64,000 bases of DNA. Source: Paramagnetospirillum magneticum AMB-1 (GTDB lineage Bacteria; Pseudomonadota; Alphaproteobacteria; Rhodospirillales; Magnetospirillaceae). Under the pieces are notes generated by a model. That model did not search any database. It worked only from the letters and a program-made list of their open reading frames with translations, and was not told the origin of the DNA. Location of the stretch: contig NC_007626.1 in the NCBI RefSeq assembly GCF_000009985.1, positions 1,029,501 to 1,093,500 on the forward strand, in the 5' to 3' direction. This document shows, one piece after another, positions 8,729 through 17,771 of this stretch. Numbering within the stretch: position 1 is the stretch's first letter; every line of letters begins with the position of its first letter. Position numbers and translations under genes: made by a program.

Positions 8729-9715
8729 ATGAAACCAAGCAAATGCCAGGAATGTCGTGACCGAGCGGCTTGGCTGGACATGTTCACCGCCCTGGCTCTC
8801 GCCGTGTTCAAGACCGCTTTGGGGGTGCTGAGCGGCAGCATGGCGCTTCAGGCCCATTCCCTGCATTCCTTCGGCGATTTTCTGACCAAGGGCATCAATC
8901 TGGCCAGCGTCAAGCTGTCCAGCCGACCGGCCAATTCCGCCTTTCCCTACGGCTACGGCAAGGTTCAATTCCTGTCGGCCAATTTCATCGGCATCAGCTT
9001 GATGGCCGGGGCCGCCGCCATGCTGTGGTACAACGTCACCCATCTCGGCTCCGGCCATGTGCAGGTCCCCGAGGTCTGGGCCGTGTTCGGCGCCCTGATC
9101 TCCGCCGGAACCGCCGAACTGATGCATCGCTATCTGCGCTGCGTGGCCGAACACACCAACAGTCCCGCCATAATGGCCGCCGCCGCCGACAATCGGGGCG
9201 ACGCCTATTCGTCTCTGGCGGTACTGGCGGGCATCGTTTTGTCCATCCTGGGATGGGTGGCGGCGGATCATCTGGCCGCCATCTTGGTGTCGCTGCTGGT
9301 TTTGCGCATCGGCGCGGTGATCGCCTGGGACAGCATCCACGGCTTGATGGACGGCAGCGTTCCCTCCCATCGCATCGACGGCATCCGGCAATTGCTGGCC
9401 GCCCACCATCCCGGCGTCAGCGTCGTGGACCTGCGCGGTCGCCGCATGGGGGAAACCTGGGAAGTGGATCTGCAGCTTTCCATTTCAAGCCAGGTCACGG
9501 TCGAGGAGTGCCATGCCCTGACCCGGGAACTGGAAAGCAGGATCGCCCGGGAAGAGCCGCACGCCTGTCACATCCGCATCCGGTTTATTCCCCAATCTGG
9601 GGATGCGACAAAGACCGCCGTCATCGAGACGGCGGCGGCGGTGGATGAATTCGCCTATTTGGTTGAGGCGTCCGCGGCCCTCCGGCCGCTTGGCCACAGC
9701 CGCAATGGCGGCTGA
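8729..9715 (+). CDS. mamV: MamV, CDF-like transporter paralogue
   Basis: 328 residues from ATG 8729, chosen because the start MKPSKCQECRD aligns with MKFENCRDCRE of MamB; upstream in-frame starts at 8702 and 8714 are less likely. Six membrane helices and a cytosolic CDF C-terminal domain, plus an extra tail of about 40 residues. The first metal-site Asp of MamB (D43) is His here (AHSLHSFGD), while D50 and the DNRGD segment remain, so transport may be changed in specificity. It is the last gene of the mamAB operon: the next gene is on the opposite strand. Confidence 0.92.
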   Translation: MKPSKCQECRDRAAWLDMFTALALAVFKTALGVLSGSMALQAHSLHSFGDFLTKGINLASVKLSSRPANSAFPYGYGKVQFLSANFIGISLMAGAAAMLWYNVTHLGSGHVQVPEVWAVFGALISAGTAELMHRYLRCVAEHTNSPAIMAAAADNRGDAYSSLAVLAGIVLSILGWVAADHLAAILVSLLVLRIGAVIAWDSIHGLMDGSVPSHRIDGIRQLLAAHHPGVSVVDLRGRRMGETWEVDLQLSISSQVTVEECHALTRELESRIAREEPHACHIRIRFIPQSGDATKTAVIETAAAVDEFAYLVEASAALRPLGHSRNGG

Positions 9716-9764
9716 TCGCGGCGTGCGCCGGATTTGGCGCTCGCCGCTATAGGGACCGGGGCCG

Positions 9765-11060
9765 CTACGCTGTTGGCGATTGGTTGAGGCGCTGGAAGGC
9801 GGCCTCTTGGGAATCGGCGGCGCGGCGCTCTTGCAAGATTACATCCGCATCGTTCAGTCGCTTGGCGGCCACAAGCTTCAGCGGTGCGGCGTCATCCTTT
9901 TCCAGCTCGCTGAGGGTATCGTCTCGGGCCGTCAGCGACAGCACGTTCTGCCATCCGGTCTTGATCATCTCCAACAGGTCGAGGGAGAGCGAGGGGTAGC
10001 CGCCGAGCATTGTGATCAAGGTGTCGAATTCGGACATCTTGTAAAAGATCTTCGACGACGCTCCCAATGCGGCGGGGGTGGTTCCATCGACGATCCGAGA
10101 CGATTCCTGGACGGTCCGTTCGAGGCCGGAGGCCAGGATTCCCAACGAGAACTTACTGACGGTCCGCATGATCTCGGCGTATTTCTTTTTGAAGAAGGAC
10201 CCTGCCTCGCCTTCCTCCCGGCAATAGCCGTGGACCAGCCCCATGAGGTTCATCAGACGATTGAAATGGTCGCTGATCTTCGCCTTGGCGTTTTCCTCGG
10301 CGGGGTCGTGAAGCAGGGCTTGAAGCTCTTGAGAGATGCGCAGGGCCTCTTGGACAACCTGGACGCGGCGGTTGGACGGTGGCAGATGCTCGATATCGGG
10401 GCCTCGGCCGCCGCCGGATGTTGCGGCCATGCCGATTCCGGCGGTGGCTTTGGACGGCGGCCGGCTTGGCGTCTCGGCGGTCGCGCCGCTCGGCGCCTCG
10501 GCGGCATTTTCGGGCCGGGCGGCGGCGGACGGTTTCGGCGGCGCGGTTTCCGCCGCCGGGCGCGGGGCCGTCCCATCGGTGGCGCGGCGACGCGGTCCCT
10601 GGTAGTTGGGAAGATCGTTCCGCCTGCGGTCGGGACCGGCATAGCCGCCGCAATTGATGAATTCGCGCGAGTCGGTGAGAAGCGCCGAGACGGCTTTCAG
10701 CATCCCCCGCAGAGTGAGGGGGAGGGTGGCGAAGCCGGAGGCACCGGCATCCCGGGCTCGGGTCAGACGCTCATTATCCCATCCTTCCGTGACGCACAGG
10801 AAGGGAACCGTCCGGGCTCTGGGGGACAAGTCGCGCCGGATATGCTTCAGCAGGTCGATGTGACCATCGCCGGCCTCCGCCCAAATGACGAGATCGATGG
10901 TGGTGTAACGAAGCTGTAAAGTGGCATGTTCAACCGTATCAGTTTCGTGAATTACACTAATTCCAATCTGATTAAGAACGTCGGCCAGTAGACGGCGCTT
11001 TTTCTTGTCTGATGAAATCAGAAGGCATGCAAGGTTCTTAAATGATGGTAGAGTCAACAT
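9765..11060 (-). CDS. Receiver-like protein of the GPDRR family, paralogue A
   Basis: 431 residues. Residues 9-130 have the size and pattern of a CheY-type receiver, but the phospho-acceptor position (DLVIWA, usually DLVLLD) is Ala. After it comes the family mark FI...GYAGPDRRR...YQGPRRRATD (about 134-165), a Pro/Ala-rich low-complexity stretch, and a helical C-terminal domain with FNRLMNLMGLV. Four other genes in this window share the architecture (11388, 13888, 22636, 29067). The gene is convergent with mamV and divergent from 11388. A phosphorylation-independent signalling or scaffold role is an inference; I do not know a described function. Confidence 0.8.
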   Translation of the reverse strand: MLTLPSFKNLACLLISSDKKKRRLLADVLNQIGISVIHETDTVEHATLQLRYTTIDLVIWAEAGDGHIDLLKHIRRDLSPRARTVPFLCVTEGWDNERLTRARDAGASGFATLPLTLRGMLKAVSALLTDSREFINCGGYAGPDRRRNDLPNYQGPRRRATDGTAPRPAAETAPPKPSAAARPENAAEAPSGATAETPSRPPSKATAGIGMAATSGGGRGPDIEHLPPSNRRVQVVQEALRISQELQALLHDPAEENAKAKISDHFNRLMNLMGLVHGYCREEGEAGSFFKKKYAEIMRTVSKFSLGILASGLERTVQESSRIVDGTTPAALGASSKIFYKMSEFDTLITMLGGYPSLSLDLLEMIKTGWQNVLSLTARDDTLSELEKDDAAPLKLVAAKRLNDADVILQERRAADSQEAAFQRLNQSPTA

Positions 11061-11387
11061 GCATTAACTCATAAGACGGCGGAATTGTATTTAATGAAGG
11101 GGTGGTAGATACAGTGGAGAATTCGGTGTGTCTGCCCCATTCCCTCGCCCTCATCTCTCGGTACGCCGAAGGAGGGGTCGCTTGGTGGCAAGCTTATTCC
11201 GTATGATGTGCCGAGTCCATGGGAGGCGAGGAAATCGTGTTCGAAAGATGGAATGGCCCGGCTGGCCAGCTCAACCTCGGCGCAAAAATAGCCAGTAAAT
11301 CTCATAATTCGAGGGTTGTGCTGCGGCCTTGGCAATGCTTCGATACACACCTGATCGGTGGCGTTCGAAAAGGGGTAGATCCTCAAG
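11061..11387. promoter_or_regulatory. Divergent intergenic region between paralogues A and B
   Basis: 327 bases between two divergent paralogous genes must hold both promoters. I see no convincing sigma-70 box or operator and no coding frame with a credible start, so this entry only records the inferred regulatory role. Confidence 0.4.
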
Positions 11388-12617
11388 ATGAAGCCATTTG
11401 CTGCCTGTAAGGGCCTTGTTGTTATCGCAGACGGCGGCCTGCGCAGGGTGCTGCGTGAGTTGTTGCTTGGGGTAAAGATGCATGATGTCGAATATCTTTC
11501 CGATGTCGGAGGGGTAGCGCATGCCCTTCGCGCCAATCCCTCTATCGACCTGATCATCTCCCAAAACGACGTACCGGGCGGCGGGAGCATTGCCATCGCT
11601 CGCTTTGTCCGTTGGGAAATGTCCGCTCCCGCCAATACGCTTCCCATCATCAGCCTGGGCCGGGACTGGACGCCGGAACTGCTTCAGGAAACCCGCGAGG
11701 CCGGAATCTGCGAGGTCATCGCCATGCCGACCTCGCTGATGGCGGTGCAGGCGAAGCTTTTATCCGCCATGGACGGCAAGCGGCCTTTCATTTCCACCGC
11801 CACCTATCGCGGCGGCTGTCGTCGTCGCCGGTCATCCAAGGGTCACCAGGGACCGTTCCGCCGGGCCGAGGACCGCATCGCCGAGCAGCTAAATCAGGCG
11901 GTCGAGAAATCGGAACGGCGGGCCATCCGGCGGGAATTGCAGGGAGAGCGTTCCTTGCCGCCGGTGCCCGGAATGGCGGCGGCCGCGCCGCAGAGGGGCT
12001 CTTTCGCGGCGCCAGCGCGTCCCAGGGCGGATGAGGCCGAGGAGGACGAAGGGGGCGACCGCCAGACCCGCGCGGTGATCGACAAGGCCTTCGTCATCGC
12101 CCGCCTGATCGAGCAGCTTCTGGCGCGGTTGGTGACCACCACCGGCGCCGAGGCGCAGGGGGCTCTGACCACGGCGGTGGCCGATGCCGAAGAGCGCCTT
12201 ATCAACCTCATGGCGCTGGCGCAGATGCGCATCGAGCAGCACGGCTGCTCCGCGGCGGATATCGAGCGTCTGCGCATTATCCGCAAATCGGTGGATGCCA
12301 GCGCGGAATCGCTTCTGCGCGCCCACCTTTCCCGGCTGATCAAGTCCGGCGAGGACATTTTGTCCGGGCGTGCCGGACTGTCTTTCAATATCGGTCGCGC
12401 CATGCAGGCTCGCATGAGCTATGCCCAATTCCTGATCAATGTCCGCGGCGGCATCGACATGCTCGACAGCGAGGTCAAGGACGCGGTCAAGAAAGCCCAA
12501 GGCATCGTGGCCCAGGTGAAGGAAATCGAGGCAGGGGTGTTGCCCTTGCCGCAGTTCGACACCGCCCGCTCGCCGAAGTCGCAGACGTCCGGCCGTTCTG
12601 GGCCTGCGGGCCGCTGA
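11388..12617 (+). CDS. Receiver-like protein of the GPDRR family, paralogue B
   Basis: 409 residues. Receiver-like N-terminal domain (about 8-125) in which the phospho-acceptor position is Gln (DLIISQNDVPG). The linker motif reads FISTATYRGGCRRRR...HQGPFRRAEDR, followed by a charged segment and a helical C-terminal domain (about 210-390) with ERLINLMALAQMRIEQHGCS, which aligns well with ERLINLMELADSRVQVSGCS of paralogue D. Divergent from paralogue A. No DNA-binding or enzymatic output domain is visible. Confidence 0.8.
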   Translation: MKPFAACKGLVVIADGGLRRVLRELLLGVKMHDVEYLSDVGGVAHALRANPSIDLIISQNDVPGGGSIAIARFVRWEMSAPANTLPIISLGRDWTPELLQETREAGICEVIAMPTSLMAVQAKLLSAMDGKRPFISTATYRGGCRRRRSSKGHQGPFRRAEDRIAEQLNQAVEKSERRAIRRELQGERSLPPVPGMAAAAPQRGSFAAPARPRADEAEEDEGGDRQTRAVIDKAFVIARLIEQLLARLVTTTGAEAQGALTTAVADAEERLINLMALAQMRIEQHGCSAADIERLRIIRKSVDASAESLLRAHLSRLIKSGEDILSGRAGLSFNIGRAMQARMSYAQFLINVRGGIDMLDSEVKDAVKKAQGIVAQVKEIEAGVLPLPQFDTARSPKSQTSGRSGPAGR

Positions 12618-12783
12618 TCCGGTTTCGGCGCCGAATTCGGCGCGATCGGCCCCGTTTCCGAACCATAGAAGATGACGTATTTTTCCCCTTCGGCTATGAT
12701 TGCCGACGGTTTGCCCCGGCCTATGGAGACCGGGTGCTTTCGCCCGGGGATCTCGGCGCGGCCCATGGGTTTGGAAAGCGGCT

Positions 12784-13137
12784 ATGCTGACAGCGATCAT
12801 CGCCGGTATTTTATTGTTTCTGTTCGGAGTTCTCATCAAAGGCGTGTTCGCGCACGCCATGGTGATTCTCGTCGCCTGGTTGGCCAAGAACGGCCTGCTG
12901 CTGGCCTTTCTCCGGACCCGTTTCGGGCGTCGCGTGGTCCGGAACGCACGGTTCAGAACCTATGCCCAGGTAGGGCCGGGCAGCGGACGGCGGCGAGCCT
13001 ATCAGGTCTTCAAGCGGATGGCGGGGGCCGAGCGGGCGACGGTTCGCGTCCTGACCCGGGTGCGCGATGGTTTCGCCCTGATGATCCGCCGCCGCCCCAA
13101 TACGGCGGTGGTGCCGCACCGCAAGAATCCGTCTTGA
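12784..13137 (+). CDS. Small membrane protein, unknown
   Basis: 117 residues from ATG 12784, with GGAAAG upstream. Residues 3-45 are two hydrophobic segments; the rest is strongly basic (many Arg) and probably cytosolic. No family recognised. It follows paralogue B by 166 bases and may be a separate transcript. Confidence 0.6.
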   Translation: MLTAIIAGILLFLFGVLIKGVFAHAMVILVAWLAKNGLLLAFLRTRFGRRVVRNARFRTYAQVGPGSGRRRAYQVFKRMAGAERATVRVLTRVRDGFALMIRRRPNTAVVPHRKNPS

Positions 13138-13160
13138 GGGGGGCGGCGGCTAGTGTCCGT

Positions 13161-13253
13161 CCCTCTGCCTGAGCGCGGCCCTCCAGCCGCTTGGCCGCTC
13201 GCTCAATGCTCGCCTGAGCGTCGTGCCTCATATTTGAGGCACGACGCTAAAGC
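13161..13253. repeat. Dispersed palindromic repeat, copy A
   Basis: A GC-rich core (GCTTGGCCGCTCGCTCAATG) is followed by a perfect 14-base-pair stem, 13217-13230 with 13235-13248, loop TATT. Similar units occur at 21377, 33068 and 44568. The stem contains the stop codon of the neighbouring minus-strand gene, so it could also act as its terminator. Confidence 0.75.
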
Positions 13254-13657
13254 AGCCGCCGGACGTTGATCTTCAGGGCTTCGGCGATCTTGCGCAGCAC
13301 GATCATGTCAAACCCGGCTTCCAGGGCGGCCAGCGTTTCGAGGCTGATTCCCGCCGTCCGAGCCAGGGACTCGCGGGTCATGCCGCGGTATTCGCGATAG
13401 ACTTGGACCGGGCTTTGCCCGGCCATCAACCGGTCCGCCACCGTGTGGGGGAACTGATCCCGATCGCTCACGGCGGCGGGGGCGCAGGGCTTTGGGGGCT
13501 CGGCAACGGGGGTGGACTTCGGAGGTTCGGGCGCGCGCGGTGCCGCCTGCGGCTGCTCCCCGGTCAGCAGGACGCGCATCTTTTCGAGAATTTCCGCCAT
13601 CTTGGCGTCCCGCGCACTGTCCGTTTCCGGTGAAGGCACCCCCTTTTCCGTGCCCAT
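13247..13657 (-). CDS. XRE-type helix-turn-helix protein, small
   Basis: 136 residues. A helical N terminus and a Pro/Ala-rich linker lead to a C-terminal helix-turn-helix of the XRE class (about 80-134: REYRGMTRESLARTAGIS...LEAG...LRKIAEAL). Likely a transcription regulator of a nearby gene; the target is unknown. The stop codon lies inside the palindromic repeat at 13217-13248. The gene is divergent from paralogue C. Confidence 0.75.
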   Translation of the reverse strand: MGTEKGVPSPETDSARDAKMAEILEKMRVLLTGEQPQAAPRAPEPPKSTPVAEPPKPCAPAAVSDRDQFPHTVADRLMAGQSPVQVYREYRGMTRESLARTAGISLETLAALEAGFDMIVLRKIAEALKINVRRLL

Positions 13658-13887
13658 CCTTGTCTCCTGTCTTGGCCGAATACCGGACTTGGCGTAAGCC
13701 TCGGCCCCAGGCGTTAAGGTTGCCGTATGCCCCCTTCAATTCGCAAGGGGTTTGATAACCCGGCCATAACCATGCTTCAATGCCTATTTATCGGATACAG
13801 GCTAGCACGGAATGGCTTTTTCCGTTTTCATCGGCTGGTTCTTTATTTCCTGGGATGCGGAGCGCGCGTGGGGCCAAGGATCGTGGA

Positions 13888-15141
13888 ATGTCATTGAATA
13901 CCTCCTTCTTAGGCAAGGCATGCATGGTCGTGGCCTCGGACGATTCGCTTTGCAGCTTGATCGCGACATCCTTGCATCAGATTGGATTTGCCGACGTTTT
14001 GAAGTCGGGCATCCTGACCGAAGCGATCAAGTTCGCCGCGTCCGGCATCTATGACCTGATCGTTTGCGCCGGTACCGATATCGACGAACCGCTCGACATG
14101 ATTCGGCGCATCAGAATGGAAACCCCCGAAGGCGTCGTGACCGGGCCGATGATTTGCGTCATCAGTCACATGGATGTCGGCAATCTGTCCATGATGCGCA
14201 ATTCCGGGGCCAATTGCGTCATGACCCTGCCCATCGGCACGCGCAGCATGCTGAAAAACGTCAATCGCGCCTTGAATGAAAAGCGCGAGTTCATCGCCAA
14301 CCCGACCTTTCGGGGGCCTTGCCGCCGCAATCTCGCTCCGGGCCTTTACGAAGGGCCGTTCCGTCGCGCTGCCGACCGCCAGGACGGCGCGACGCAATTG
14401 CCGTCTCCGTCTCCGGCCCCCCGCAAGCTTGCCGCCAAGGGCCATACCGGGGAGCTGGGCCTGGCCCCGCGCCGACCGCATGCGCCGGCCGTCGTGGGGG
14501 AGGATCCCAATTCCCAGGCATCCATCATCTTCAATGGCGTGAGCGAAATCGCCGCCAGAATCGAGCAACTGAAGGAAGCCCTGCATGCCACCGATGATGA
14601 ACGGACGCGCAAGGTCGTGCGCGCCGAGATCATGGAGGCGGCAGATAGGCTGGTGAACCTCGTCACCCTGGTGGATTTGAACAAAGGTTCCCATCGCGGC
14701 CAGGACAATCCGCTGCGGCAGAAGATCGGGGCGATGAAGGCTTTGTTCATCGGCATCTTGCGGCAAATGTCCGTCGGTAGGCTGGATGCGATCATCGCCG
14801 ATATGGAGAAGTATCTGAACGGCGGAGAAATCGCCCTGGGAGGCGGCGACCTTCTGCAGGAGCGATTGGCCTCGGTGGAGGAAATCGTCGCGGTTCTGGG
14901 CGGACGCAAAGCCGACGAAACCATGAAGCGAAAGCTGGATTCCGCCTGGGAGGGAATCGGGAAGCTCCAGAAAATGGAGGCGGAACATTTTGAATTGGCC
15001 GATCTGACGCGCAACAAGCGCAGCAAGCGCGGGGCGAGCCGGTTTCGTCCGCCCGCCGAGGCGAATGACGGGGTGGCAAGCCAGAACGGGGTTGCCGATC
15101 TTTTGCGTTCGCGTGGGGAGAGGGGGGGGGAGAAGGCTTGA
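13888..15141 (+). CDS. Receiver-like protein of the GPDRR family, paralogue C
   Basis: 417 residues from ATG 13888 (AAGGA upstream); an in-frame ATG at 13780 adds 36 residues that do not align with the paralogues. Receiver-like domain (about 8-125) with Ala at the phospho-acceptor site (DLIVCAGTD). Linker motif FIANPTFRGPCRR...YEGPFRRAADRQ, then a helical C-terminal domain (about 220-380) with DRLVNLVTLVD. A run of nine G at 15122-15130 lies in the last codons and could make the C terminus variable by slippage. Confidence 0.8.
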   Translation: MSLNTSFLGKACMVVASDDSLCSLIATSLHQIGFADVLKSGILTEAIKFAASGIYDLIVCAGTDIDEPLDMIRRIRMETPEGVVTGPMICVISHMDVGNLSMMRNSGANCVMTLPIGTRSMLKNVNRALNEKREFIANPTFRGPCRRNLAPGLYEGPFRRAADRQDGATQLPSPSPAPRKLAAKGHTGELGLAPRRPHAPAVVGEDPNSQASIIFNGVSEIAARIEQLKEALHATDDERTRKVVRAEIMEAADRLVNLVTLVDLNKGSHRGQDNPLRQKIGAMKALFIGILRQMSVGRLDAIIADMEKYLNGGEIALGGGDLLQERLASVEEIVAVLGGRKADETMKRKLDSAWEGIGKLQKMEAEHFELADLTRNKRSKRGASRFRPPAEANDGVASQNGVADLLRSRGERGGEKA

Positions 15142-15189
15142 TCAGGGCCGTGGGGGGGCGGGGCGGTCGGCGAGTTCGGCGCCGAGCCC

Positions 15190-15756
15190 CTATTTCAGCC
15201 GAAGTTTCTGCTGTCCGGCCAGCCGCGTCACCGTCACGGGCGTTGCCGCGGGCGACGGTCTTGCCGCCGTGATGGGGACCGGGGCTGATCGGGGGGCGGC
15301 GGCAGCGACCGGCGGCAGCATCGAGCGGGCGGCGGCCACATCGGCGGCGACCTGCTTCATGCCGCGCCGCAGGGCGGCGTTTTCGGATTTCAGCCGCTTG
15401 GCCTGGAGCCAGTTCCGTTCGCTTTGTTCCAGGCATATCTGCAAGATGACCTGGAGGCGGAGCATTTTATTGTCGGCGGGGGGCGCCTGGACAAGGGAAG
15501 CCTGGGTGTCGCGGGCTGTTTCGGAAAAGATGTCGGCGGCCACGAAGTCGCCGCCGTTCTCGCGGGCAAATTCGCCCTCCTGAATCACGGATTCGGTCAA
15601 ATGCGCCAGATGGGCGATAGCGGCCATCATTTCCTGATCGGACGCCGCGCCGGGGGCTCCGGGGATGTTGCCGCAGGCGTCCAGAATTTTCAGCAGAAAT
15701 TCATGGGATTTCTGCAGGTTCGCCAGCGCTACGGACAGTATCGAAGGATGCGCCAT
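15190..15756 (-). CDS. Hypothetical helical protein
   Basis: 188 residues, convergent with paralogue C. The N-terminal 130 residues are helical (LANLQKSHEFLLKILDACGN...LTESVIQEGEFA) and include a probable short coiled coil (about 108-128). The C terminus is Ala/Pro/Val-rich and disordered. No family recognised. It starts about 155 bases from the end of the hemerythrin gene on the same strand and may be cotranscribed with it. Confidence 0.6.
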   Translation of the reverse strand: MAHPSILSVALANLQKSHEFLLKILDACGNIPGAPGAASDQEMMAAIAHLAHLTESVIQEGEFARENGGDFVAADIFSETARDTQASLVQAPPADNKMLRLQVILQICLEQSERNWLQAKRLKSENAALRRGMKQVAADVAAARSMLPPVAAAAPRSAPVPITAARPSPAATPVTVTRLAGQQKLRLK

Positions 15757-15910
15757 CTCTCAGGACCTTGTGCTGACGCGGACAGGCCCATTCTGTCTGA
15801 ACCCGTCGGGATCGGCAATCCCATCCGGGCCGTCCTTGCGCACGACGGCCCGGCTTATCCCCAAGCCCGAAGGAGGAGCATATGCCGACGGGGGGCTTTC
15901 TTGCCTTTGG

Positions 15911-16390
15911 CTATGAGACAAGCTCGGTGTCCAGGCCTGCAGCCATATACACCAGGGGGCGGTCATCCACATTCGCGTTGGTCAAGATCCCTTTGTATTG
16001 GGCATCCACCACCCGGATATGGTTGTTCAGCCAATCCGTGACCAAATGCGCCAGGGTGCCGATCTTTTCGATACTGCCCGTCTGGCGGTAGTCCTGAATG
16101 ATGCGGGTTACTCGGTCGGCAAAGGCGTCGTGCGCCGCGATATGCTCGACCAGATAGGCGTAGTCGGCCTTGGCCATGGCCTTTTGCTCGCGCAGGAAGT
16201 GCCCCTCGATATATTCCTCGAGGATATTGATGGAGGTTTCGATGAGGTAGGGCTGATCGTTGTCGGGCGTGGAGGTCACGTCGCTCATCAGAGCTGCCAA
16301 GCGAAAGAACGCCTGATGATCTTCGTCGATAATTTCGACGTTCACGGATAAATCATCGGTCCATTCGGGGAGCGGATTGGTCTGGTTCAT
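15911..16390 (-). CDS. Bacteriohemerythrin-like protein
   Basis: 159 residues from ATG 16390. The iron-ligand pattern of hemerythrins is complete: IIDEDHQAFF (first His), the EEYIEGHFLREQKAM helix (His and Glu), VEHIAAHDAF, and LNNHIRVVDAQY (His and Asp). These residues bind a diiron centre that takes up O2. The closing motif VDDRPLVYMA is shared with the hemerythrin domains at 25081 and 29067, so all three come from one ancestor. A role in oxygen sensing or delivery for magneto-aerotaxis is an inference. Confidence 0.85.
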   Translation of the reverse strand: MNQTNPLPEWTDDLSVNVEIIDEDHQAFFRLAALMSDVTSTPDNDQPYLIETSINILEEYIEGHFLREQKAMAKADYAYLVEHIAAHDAFADRVTRIIQDYRQTGSIEKIGTLAHLVTDWLNNHIRVVDAQYKGILTNANVDDRPLVYMAAGLDTELVS

Positions 16391-16804
16391 TCCTCGTCTC
16401 ACGACCTGCTTGAACGGGCGGCCCAACTACGGCAATACCCCATGCCAGAGTCACATAGTCAGCCAGCGCGACCAAAAGTCAACCGGGATCGCCGGCAAAT
16501 CCGGCCAAAGTCCAAGCTGCATTCCAAAGCCGCGAGGCTTCCGATCCGAACCTTGGGGAAACGGCCCGAACCTTGGGGAAACAGCATCGGCGGCGTCTCC
16601 CGCGGGGCGAATCATCTCGAATTCGATCACTAACTGTAGCATGAATCGGCCCAAGGGCAGAGAATAAAAATAAGTCGCAATATTTGATGGGCGGCAACAT
16701 ATCTCCAAGGATGCAACAATCGTTTGACGAGCCCCGCCCGTATGGGGCCCAATTCATGGGGCCATGCGGCTTTTACCGGGGCTCGCAATCGAAAGGGGAG
16801 AAGT
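16391..16804. other. Intergenic region with a short tandem repeat
   Basis: About 410 bases without a convincing gene. The unit CCGAACCTTGGGGAAAC appears twice in tandem with a few bases between, around 16546-16580. No hairpin or promoter stands out. Confidence 0.45.
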
Positions 16805-17071
16805 GTGGCGCATAATAATGCTTTCGGCTTCGAGGAGATTCGCCGGGCGGTAAATTCCGCAGGATGGCTTCGGCTGCTTTTGGTCGTGGCCATTGGCCTG
16901 ACGGTTGCGATCTTGTTCGTGCATCTTTTCGTCGCGATCGCGGTGGGGGCGCTGTGCATACTTTTCGTTCATCATGCGGTCCAGCGCGCCATGGGGCCGG
17001 GAACCCGGATTCGGTTGCGGATGCCGCCGGCAATGTCCGCGCGATTGAAGGGCTGGATGTGGCGCAAATGA
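16805..17071 (+). CDS. Small membrane protein, unknown
   Basis: 88 residues if translation starts at GTG 16805, which follows GGGGAGAAGT; longer in-frame starts exist upstream. One long hydrophobic stretch (about 18-53, probably two helices) between a polar N terminus and a basic C terminus. Its size, layout and Arg-rich tail resemble the gene at 12784, but I cannot show homology by eye. Confidence 0.5.
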   Translation: MAHNNAFGFEEIRRAVNSAGWLRLLLVVAIGLTVAILFVHLFVAIAVGALCILFVHHAVQRAMGPGTRIRLRMPPAMSARLKGWMWRK

Positions 17072-17299
17072 CGGTTCCAGTCCGACAAGGGGGCCTGGAT
17101 GGATGTGTCGTTTGCCGGTGGCCTATTATTTCAACCTAAGCGAGCGTGCCGGCGAACTGGCCCTTGGGCGCCCGGTTCAATTTCCTGGCCTGTGACGTGA
17201 TGGCAATGCACACGCTGTCCGAGGATCGAAAGTTTTTTGGACAAATCCAAGCGATTCGAGATACAGCAGGACGAACGCAGGCAATCATTTCGGGCGACA

Positions 17300-17527
17300 A
17301 TGGCAATATTCGGGCGAAAAACTCCACCCATCCAAGTCGGTGACAGATTCACAAAGGCAAATGACCACACCAGGAAAGTCTGGGAGGTGTCCCGCCTTTG
17401 GACGGCGGTCGATGGTGTCCCCCATGCCCGGCTCGTGAACCAGCATGAGACGTTGATGGTGTCGGTTGGAACGTTGAATGATCAAGAGTTCTTCGTGGTC
17501 GTTCCTGTGAAGCGGAACGAACCGTAA
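17300..17527 (+). CDS. Small conserved-looking hypothetical protein
   Basis: 75 residues from ATG 17300, or 96 from 17237. The sequence (QVGDRF...RKVWEVSRLW, then HARLVNQHETLMVSVGTLND) looks like a compact beta barrel and has good coding character. Family not recognised. It is the last gene before the base composition turns clearly more AT-rich at the sensor kinase. Confidence 0.5.
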   Translation: MAIFGRKTPPIQVGDRFTKANDHTRKVWEVSRLWTAVDGVPHARLVNQHETLMVSVGTLNDQEFFVVVPVKRNEP

Positions 17528-17771
17528 AACAGATCTGCGGTGGCGAACGGGCGAGAACTCTACCACCTAATCATGCTGGACGGATTTTGGGGATGGGCGG
17601 GAAATATCCATCCAGATATAGCTGATTAGGTGAATACCACATCCGGGAGACATTGGCCGATCAATGCATGAGGGCAGAGCCGAAATCTTGGTAGGTAACT
17701 TGGCGGTATATGGCTTTTGAAATAGGCATGATACCTTTGCTGCGTGAAGGGCTTTAGTCGGACAGGCTTAC

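Noticed and set aside
5687..9715. Treating mamB and mamV as tandem duplicates within mamAB of recent origin
   Set aside because: Their sequences differ strongly apart from the family pattern, so any duplication is old.
15122..15130. G9 run in paralogue C as a proven contingency switch
   Set aside because: It lies in the last few codons and would change only the tail; no second frame or variant is visible to support switching.
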